From contig NZ_VAUW01000007.1 of assembly GCF_005771495.1 (NCBI RefSeq), forward strand, positions 1-64,000: a stretch of 64,000 nucleotides of DNA, given 5' to 3'. Positions 45,817-53,900 of this stretch are shown here, one piece after another. Every line of letters begins with the position of its first letter. The first letter of the stretch is position 1. A model generated the notes under the pieces. It ran no database searches. It was not told where the DNA came from and worked only from the letters and a program-made list of their open reading frames with translations. Source of the DNA: Maribacter sp. ACAM166 (lineage in GTDB: Bacteria > Bacteroidota > Bacteroidia > Flavobacteriales > Flavobacteriaceae). The translations under genes and the position numbers were made by a program.

Positions 45817-47025
45817 CTATTTATAGATACCTATAAGATGAGTTCTTATATAAACGGGTATTTCTTTTGATTCACGTTCCAGCTTTAGCTTCATGACTTC
45901 AGAAGGCACTAAAGGCATATGACAAGAAACACAATTCTGTTCATTATCATGATTATGGTTTTCAACCACAGTATTTAGGTCGTTTGTATCGTGGCAACTC
46001 AAGCATTTTGAATTAAAACTATTGATATTACCTCTCTGGTTTTTATGAGGATCATGGCACGTAATACAATCCATTTTTGGGGAGTTTACAAAACATTCAC
46101 TTTCACTTAGTAATCCCATTTGATTCCCGTGTACATCTAATTTAGTAGTGGTAGTTCTGTTCTTATACGTTTTAGAGAACAAGGCTAAAGTATCTCCAGC
46201 CAAAAATGAAAATGGATTACCCTTAATTTGCTGGCTTTGTAAGCCAGAATGACATACTGCACATGCATCTAAACGTTGCTGTCGTGAATATGCTTTAAAG
46301 TTATCAACGAATTTACCAGTTAAGACATTAGGGTTTAAACGGTGATACTTAACATGCTCCTCAGAAGGCCCATGACACCGCTGACAATCTATTCCAAGCA
46401 ACATTTTTGAACGATCATAAGTATTCCCGATTCCAGATTCGTTTATATTCTTGGCAAAGGTTACATGACATTTTAAACAATTATCATCGACCTTTCTATT
46501 TAGCGTATAGTCAGGAAAATTTGGACTATTAACCCAAGAGCCGGTTGGTTTAAAGTATGATGCTTGTAGCTGTACTAATTTACTATCGTTCCAACTAAGA
46601 TAGCTTTGGCCTTTAACCCCAGAGCCAATAACAATGTCTATTTTAGATTTGGTTGTACTCGTGTCGCCAAACTTCGCTTTTGATAGTTGAAAATACTGAT
46701 CATTTTCTGCCATCATTTTCAACCGAACACCTTTTAAATTCAATTCGTTGGAACCTGCATGAAAACTTCCTTTAATGTGTTCTTTAGCTGCCGTAGATGA
46801 TGTATTATAATGAGCAGTTTCTAGATGGGTAGTATAAATATCTGCATGACATTCCATGCAGGTCTGAGATCCCACAAAATTGGAACCGTTATAGTGGGTA
46901 GCTACTATTTCAGGCTCAAGATATGCTGAGACTTCAATAGAAGTCTTCAAATACCAAATTCCATATAGTAACAATAAACATAGAATTAAAAATACGCTAT
47001 ACTTTAAATTCTTCTTACTACTCAT
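45817..47025 (-). CDS. Seven-heme c-type cytochrome, membrane-anchored
   Basis: 402 residues with one N-terminal membrane segment (8-26). Seven CxxCH heme sites are visible: C56-H60, C183-H187, C214-H218, C255-H259, C320-H324, C341-H345 and C365-H369. The first and second sites are separated by a ~120-residue beta-rich stretch, and conserved phrases such as IDCQRCHGP, CAVCHSG and MDCITCHDPH place it near the cytochrome c554-like multiheme group. It should carry electrons in the periplasm or toward the outer membrane. It lies 18 bp after the esterase-like gene and is probably cotranscribed with it. Electron donor and acceptor are unknown; C311 outside the heme motifs is unusual. Confidence 0.9.
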   Translation of the reverse strand: MSSKKNLKYSVFLILCLLLLYGIWYLKTSIEVSAYLEPEIVATHYNGSNFVGSQTCMECHADIYTTHLETAHYNTSSTAAKEHIKGSFHAGSNELNLKGVRLKMMAENDQYFQLSKAKFGDTSTTKSKIDIVIGSGVKGQSYLSWNDSKLVQLQASYFKPTGSWVNSPNFPDYTLNRKVDDNCLKCHVTFAKNINESGIGNTYDRSKMLLGIDCQRCHGPSEEHVKYHRLNPNVLTGKFVDNFKAYSRQQRLDACAVCHSGLQSQQIKGNPFSFLAGDTLALFSKTYKNRTTTTKLDVHGNQMGLLSESECFVNSPKMDCITCHDPHKNQRGNINSFNSKCLSCHDTNDLNTVVENHNHDNEQNCVSCHMPLVPSEVMKLKLERESKEIPVYIRTHLIGIYK

Positions 47026-47043
47026 ACCTGCTAAAAAATAAAA

Positions 47044-47757
47044 CTATTTCAATTCTTGATTCATAAACCATTCGTAAAGCGCCTCAGTTTCATATGCTTT
47101 AATCCACGCACTATGTCCTACATTAGGATATTTTGTAAATATAACATCATATCCCATTTCCTTTAATTTAGCTACCATAGTTTCAGATTCAGAAATAGGA
47201 ATTGATTTATCTTTTTCGCCATGAAATACCCAGATTGGCATTTTTTTATTAATCCATGACGCATATGGTAAAGGCGTCATTCCACACACTACGGCCATTG
47301 CTGCAAATGTTTCAGGGTATTGCACGGCTAACTCCCAAGCTGCTCCGCCTCCCCTACTCAACCCTGTTAGATAAATTCTACTCTTGTCAATTCTATTTCC
47401 ATCAACTATAGAATCGAGCAACTGTTTTACTGCTCTAGTATTCCACCACTTTTTTGCATTCGGATTTTGTGGGGCAAGTATCAAAAATGGAAATTTTTTA
47501 CCTTGAACGATTAATTTTGGAGGACCATTTCTTTTAACGGTAACAAGGCTATCGCCAGATTCACCACCTCCATGTAAAAAAAGTAATATTGGAAATGTTT
47601 TTTCTGGCTCCTCTTGGTAGTCTTCTGGATAATATAAATAATAGGCGAGCTTCTCCTTTACACTTGTTTCCATCTGAGCATCTATAAGAATAGGTTTACC
47701 CTGAGAAGCACAGCTCTGAAAAATAACTAATAAAATAAAATATGAAATATACTTCAT
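47044..47757 (-). CDS. Alpha/beta-hydrolase (esterase/peptidase-like) lipoprotein
   Basis: 237 residues from ATG 47757; a TTG at 47769 would add four residues and is less likely. The lipoprotein signal MKYISYFILLVIFQSC ends in a lipobox-like QSC. The alpha/beta-hydrolase fold shows the oxyanion loop LLFLHGGGESGD, the nucleophile elbow GLSRGGG (Ser near 130), an acidic residue in GEKDKSIP and the catalytic His in VGHSAW. It resembles the prolyl-oligopeptidase/dienelactone-hydrolase type found in 'phospholipase/carboxylesterase' proteins. The substrate is unknown. It has its own promoter-like site and shares a transcript with the multiheme cytochrome downstream. Confidence 0.85.
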   Translation of the reverse strand: MKYISYFILLVIFQSCASQGKPILIDAQMETSVKEKLAYYLYYPEDYQEEPEKTFPILLFLHGGGESGDSLVTVKRNGPPKLIVQGKKFPFLILAPQNPNAKKWWNTRAVKQLLDSIVDGNRIDKSRIYLTGLSRGGGAAWELAVQYPETFAAMAVVCGMTPLPYASWINKKMPIWVFHGEKDKSIPISESETMVAKLKEMGYDVIFTKYPNVGHSAWIKAYETEALYEWFMNQELK

Positions 47758-47780
47758 CAACGATAGCAAAATTTGTCTAT

Positions 47781-47815
47781 CAAATGTACCTAAAAAGGAT
47801 TGTTTTTAAAGTCAA
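47781..47815 (-). promoter_or_regulatory. Promoter of the esterase-cytochrome unit
   Basis: On the minus strand TACATTTG (47788-47781) matches TAnnTTTG perfectly; TTG at 47815-47813 lies 24 bp upstream, one more than the usual limit. Transcription would begin near 47774, giving a ~17-nt leader before the ATG at 47757. Confidence 0.5.
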
Positions 47816-47829
47816 AATAAAATGAAGCC

Positions 47830-47853
47830 CAGAATTATAAGCTTATAATTCTG
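47830..47853. promoter_or_regulatory. Perfect 24-bp palindrome upstream of the esterase promoter
   Basis: Half-site CAGAATTATAAG followed directly by its exact complement, with no spacer. It sits 15 bp upstream of the -33 element and away from the adhesin terminator. A zero-loop palindrome suits a dimeric DNA-binding protein better than a terminator. No regulator candidate is adjacent. Confidence 0.5.
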
Positions 47854-47883
47854 TTTTAAGATACCTTAAATCTGGTGTTAAAA

Positions 47884-47917
47884 CAAAAAAGGAGATACAT
47901 TTTGTATCTCCTTTTTA
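47884..47917 (-). terminator. Rho-independent terminator after the giant adhesin
   Basis: Stem GGAGATACA / TGTATCTCC with loop TTT, flanked by AAAAAA and TTTTT on the two sides, so strong on the minus strand. It lies 15 bp behind the adhesin stop. Confidence 0.9.
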
Positions 47918-47931
47918 CAGCAATCTTTTAG

Positions 47932-50900
47932 TTATCTATATAATGTAAAATGACCTACGTATCTAATTTCATTCTTATTGGCATTTACTACATACCAGTA
48001 ATCCCCTGTTGGAACTTCCTTACCTTCATACGTTCCATCCCAACCGTTGACTTCATTTAATACAGCTACCACTCTACCATAACGATCATATATCTTCACA
48101 ACTACACCAGCAAATAAACCTCTATTTTTTGGAGACCATACATCATTTAAATTATCTCCATCTGGTGTAAAGAAGTTAGGAAATTCTAACATACCCGTAA
48201 ACTCGAAAGGTACGTTTAGCTCTAGAACGCATCCTTTTGCATCTATCACTCTAACGTTTACCATTCCGCTTTCATTGGTAGTGAATGTTGTTTCCTGCCC
48301 GTATGATTCACCGTTAAAGAAGTATTCATATTCACCGTAGCCACCTGTTGCTAAAGCCATAATTTCATTAGGTCCTGTTTTATCGACAGCGAGACTTAGT
48401 GGCTCATAATTTTCTATAGTGAACTCTACATTATTTGTACAGCCATTTTCATGGTAAATATATACAATATGCTCGCCAGCGGGTAAGTCACCCCATACAT
48501 ACTCATCTGTTGCGTTTGCACTTATTGCATCTGTTGGGTCTAAAGGGTCAAGCGCAAACATAAGTTGAGGAAATAGCCCATTGTCCAACATATTAATAAT
48601 TGTTGTACTTGTTGGAAAAATACCCTCACAACCATACTGAACCTGTGGTTCTGCAGTTAAATCTACCCCTATATCAATAGTGAATATTTCTGTGGTTCCG
48701 CATAAATTAGCATCTTGAATATAGATTGCATAAGATGCTCCTCCTTGTAAATCCTCAATAATAGTACCAACGTAAGGTGCAAATATGGAGGTACCTGTTT
48801 CATCTACAGGATCAATCATCTCAATTTTATATTCAAAATAAGGGGAAGGACTCACTGATATATCAGTAAATGGTGTACCCCCAATAATATCAAATACAAC
48901 TGAACCATTATTAGCACCAATACATAGCTCTGGAGTAGTACTCGTATTTATAACCTGAACCTGATCAGGTTCCTCAACGGTAATGAAATCTTTTTCAAAA
49001 CAACCATTTTCATCTTGTATCAATATTTCATAAGTACCTGCTTCAAGTTCATCAAAGGTATAGGTGCCAGGATTATCTGAATCACTAAAGAATTCATTAA
49101 AATTAGGCGCTATGGCAAACTGAATTAAACCACCACCACCATTACTCACAGAAACCGTAATAGAACCGTCTGCTTCTCCATTACACGTTACATTGGTTGG
49201 TACAGCGTCAAAAATTATCGGTTCTGGTCTTATAATTTCAAAAGGACCCGCAATATCCATACAAGTAGCTCCGCTAGTTACAGCGATGTAATAACTTGTT
49301 CCTTCAGGAAGACCTTCAAATGTGCCATTCTCTTGAGGGCCTCGAACTACTGTAGCGGTAGGTGCAGGATTGAAGGCATCTAACGGGTCACCCTCATAAA
49401 GATAAAAGAGGTCTTGCCCTACCCCTCCATTTACAAAAGATTCTATTCTACCGTCCAATTCTGAAGCACAAGAAATATCATCTGGCAAATTAGGTAGTAA
49501 GGTAATGCCTGTTGCATTGGTCATTGTTATACCATTAGACCGTACTGGCGGACATGCTCCCGCAGCGTTAACCTTTCTAACATCAAACTGATAGGTAATA
49601 CCCTCAACACCAGAAATTAAAACTGAATTTCCGGTCATAGGTTGATACGTTCCAATGATTATATCATTTTCAACTCGCAAGTACTCATAGTTAAATAAAG
49701 AATCAGGATTCTCGACCGTTAACCTCATCTCACCATCGCCACCACAACCTGGCACCCTTGTTTGTACTAATAAGGGCTGAATTGGTGGTGGTGGGTCAAC
49801 ATAATAAGCTTCTGTCACATACGAACAACCAAAGCTTGATGATACTTCGATAGCATACCATCCTGCACTAATATATCCTCCACTATCGCCAATAAACGTA
49901 GGTGTGTTTTGTAATCCACTTTGTGATACGATATCGGTAATATCATTACTATTCAAATAAAGTAACGTATAGTTATAACCGGCTCCAAGAAAACCACCGC
50001 TTGCTCCTGCAATTGCAGTTAACACATCTCCCGAAGTTGTATCATATGCTTCTAACACCGCATTGTTTCCGTTAGGACAATCCAATCCTTGTGGCTCTCT
50101 GATACCAGCAACAATTTGCGGCACTTCCTCTAATTCTATCTCAAAAGTGTTGGTACATAATTCAGAATCCCTTATTTCTACCTGATAGAATCCGAAGGTT
50201 AAATCTATAAACGAATTCACATTCGAAAATGGAACTACCTCTGTTGAATAAGTAGCACCTCCATCTATACTCAATAGCAATCTATATTCATATGGCAAAA
50301 TATCCCAACCACCAGTACCTGTGGCCTCAATTTCTCCTGTATCATTTGTACAACCAACATTACCAATTGAAATAGCACTTACTAGTAACGGACCATTTGG
50401 CGTTCTAATATTTGCAACATTACTTGTTGATGGGCAAAATGGTATTCCGGTTGATACTACGTCTACAATCAAATTACCCCCAATCAAATTTTCGATACGC
50501 GCCGCATCTCCACTAATATCTGGATAGTTATTCGTATCAAAGCTTCCTGTTGCCAATGGTGTCGCTCTTGTAACATCAGTAGCTTCATAAACTATATAAT
50601 CAAAGGTTCCGCTGTAATTACCGACAGTGATAAACAATGCACCATCATTCCCTGGCACGGCACAACTTACTGGCTTTGCTTCACTTATTACTACAGTAGG
50701 TGATTCAGATTCATTTACCGTATGTACAGGCATAGGGTACGTACAACCAACTGTATTATCTGTAATTTCAAATAAATAATCACCAACGTCTGAAATATAT
50801 ACATCTACATAGTTAGTACCAGAAGCATTTGTTACTGGGGCAACTATAGTTACAGATACCGTATTCACCGTAAAATCAGTTGTGCCTATTACTTCTATAC

Positions 50901-53900
50901 GGACACGTTCGTCATCTCTACAATTTAATGCATCTATTTCGATAATTGTTGGCACTATATCCGTAGGTGGATTAATCGTTGGCACATCAAATGTTGTCTG
51001 ACACCCATTACCATCTATTGCATAAACCGTAATATCTTGTGCAGAACCTGTATCTACTATCTCAAATGTATTACCTGTTTGATAATTGGAGAAACCGGTA
51101 ATGCTATACTGATATCCTGATCCAATTGTACCAGCGTCAATAATACCAACAGTAATAATTGTTGAACTGTATCTATTTGCGCCTGGCTCACAAGTAAAAT
51201 CTGGTGCGCTAGCGGTTATAGCAAAAGCTGCTGGATTATCTATAGTATGCACTGCAGACAAAACTTCACAATTACGAGCCGTTACCACTTGAACTTGATA
51301 GTCACCTGCAGGCAGCCCTGAGAATGACCCTGTTGTATTTCTATCGTGTTCTGCAGACGTTGTTAGGTTATTTAAAATAAAGGTTATTGGTGTGTCTTGT
51401 GATGTAAATGGCACCAAAGCATTTGCAGGACCCACAACAACATCTATGTGACCATCATTTTCATCTCTACAGCTAATATCAAATGGTTCTTCGGATATAA
51501 TTACCGGTTGTGCAGCTTGATTTAATATAATATTTGAAACGGTATCGTCACAAAATCCAAAGCCATCGTTTACAATAAGATCCGTAATTAGAACTTCATA
51601 ATTCCCCGGAGCTAATCCTGTAAATAAAGGATTATTTATCTGAGTATTTGGTCCTACAGCATTAGAGTTGTAATCCGTTCCTGTAAGGACATAACTAAAA
51701 TCACCACTACCACCGTTAGTGAAAATTCGAATTTCACCATCTGCATCATTACAGGTGCTATCGGTCACAAAATCTCCTGTTGCTGATAAAAAGTCATATA
51801 CAGTAGCAGTACCCTGACTTGTGCAACCATTTGCATCAATTACATCAACCACATAATCACCTGGACTGCTGACAGTATAAGTATACTCCCAATTTCCACC
51901 TACTAATGTTGGCAACTGTTCATCTCCACCCAAAGTAAATCTCGGAGTGTTAACCGAACCCGGTACTCTAACCGTAATATCAAAAGCAGTAGACGTAGGA
52001 TCACATTGATTTACAACCGTAAAAGTAGGTACTGGTAAATCTGGTTGTAATAATATTACCGTGGCAATATTGAATGAAATACATCCTGAGATATCTCTAA
52101 CATATACGTCATAATCACCTTCAGGTGCAACAAAAGTTGTTTCATCGGTATAATCAGATGGATATGTTGGTATCACCCCATTATCCATATAAGCAAATTC
52201 ATAAGGTCCTCCGGAACCACCACGTCCTTGAACAGTTATCTGTCCCAATGCATTACAATTTGCAGGCACCTCTAATAGAATATCTATACTCGGTAAATTT
52301 TGACTAATGATAACAGATGCAGCATCCGTACAGGTGTCAGTTAAATTGGTTACCAATATTTGATACTCTCCCGGTAACTCAGAATACGTACCAGCATAAG
52401 GTAAGGAAGTTGTCGTTACAGAATTCTCTAGAATAATGCTTGAACCATCTTCATTATTGATTAGTACAATTCTTAAATTGTCGCCAATTGTATACCCAAT
52501 TATATCATAAGCTATTTCTCCGTTCCTATTTAAATCACATGCTCCAGGAGTTGAATTAGCTGTAACTTCTAATGAAGAAAAACCATCTATAGGAGGAATT
52601 TCTTGCTCATAAGTACAATTTGTTACTACATCTAAAACGACAACTGTATAGGCTATACCATATTGAATGCCATCTATAGTATTACTAAAAGTATGGTCAT
52701 TTGCGCTTGGTGTATCGTTCAGGTTGTAAAAACTGGGCTGATCAATTAATCGGATTTGATATGAACCAGAACCACCACTAACACTAACTGCATAGGTAAA
52801 CGCATTAACATCACAATCTATAGGTGTTGGAGGTGGAATTGGAGTAATAACTACTTCATTAGAAGTAATTGTAACTGTATCAATATCAGTACAACCATTT
52901 GAATCAATTGTAGTTATAGTATAATCACCTGTTACTAAGCCTGAATGTAAAATTTGTAAAGGAAACAAAGAAGGGTCTACACCCTCTCTACGAGTAACCT
53001 CTACCCCAGTGTTATTTTCTATTATAAAATCAAAATTAGGAGTACCATCTAAAACTACATCAACACTTATCCCTCCACTAACCGGACCGCTACTACCACA
53101 TACTGCTGGCACTTCGGTAATTGTTGCGTCTGGAGGTGACGTGGTATCCAAAATAATATCAAAAGTATCGACAACTGTTTCACAACCTCTTGCATCTCTT
53201 ACTATATATGAATAAGTGCCTACCGCTAAATTGGAAAACACTGTTTGTGTATCCCAACCTGCTCCGTTAAAATTCACTTGATATGGGGGTACGCCACTGG
53301 TTGCATCAGGTATTATTGTAACAGCACCATTATTAGTTGAACTACAACTTACCGGCCTGGCCACATAAGAAGCCGCAGCAATGTTTTGAGGTGGATTCAA
53401 TTTGATAACCACAGAATTCGCAACACAACCACTACTGGTCGTGTTATTATCGGTAATTCTGAAAACGTAATCCCCTGGGATTACAGTATCAAATAAAAAA
53501 CTGTTCGAAGAAAGTGCTATTGGTGCACCAAACGTAACTCCATCATCTGCACTAACCTCATATTGTTTTGGTCCCGCTCCCGCAGTATATCCCCCATTAA
53601 CACTTACCCTAATTTGACCTGGCGCTCCCCCACAAGGTATTTCGGTCTCTATACTGGTATTAACTCTTAATTGAGGCTCAATAGTAACAGGAAGGCTATC
53701 GGAACAATCATTTCCATCAACAACTTCAATCGTATAATTTCCTGGGGCAAGACCCGAAAATGAAGAACTAACCTGTAATGTTCCCCCATTAATTCTATAC
53801 TGATGGGTTACTAATGCTGCCGTACCAGCACTAGAAGAGACTGTAGCCGTTGCACCAACTCCAGCAATGTAACAAAAATCAGATGTAGGCCCATCCAAAG

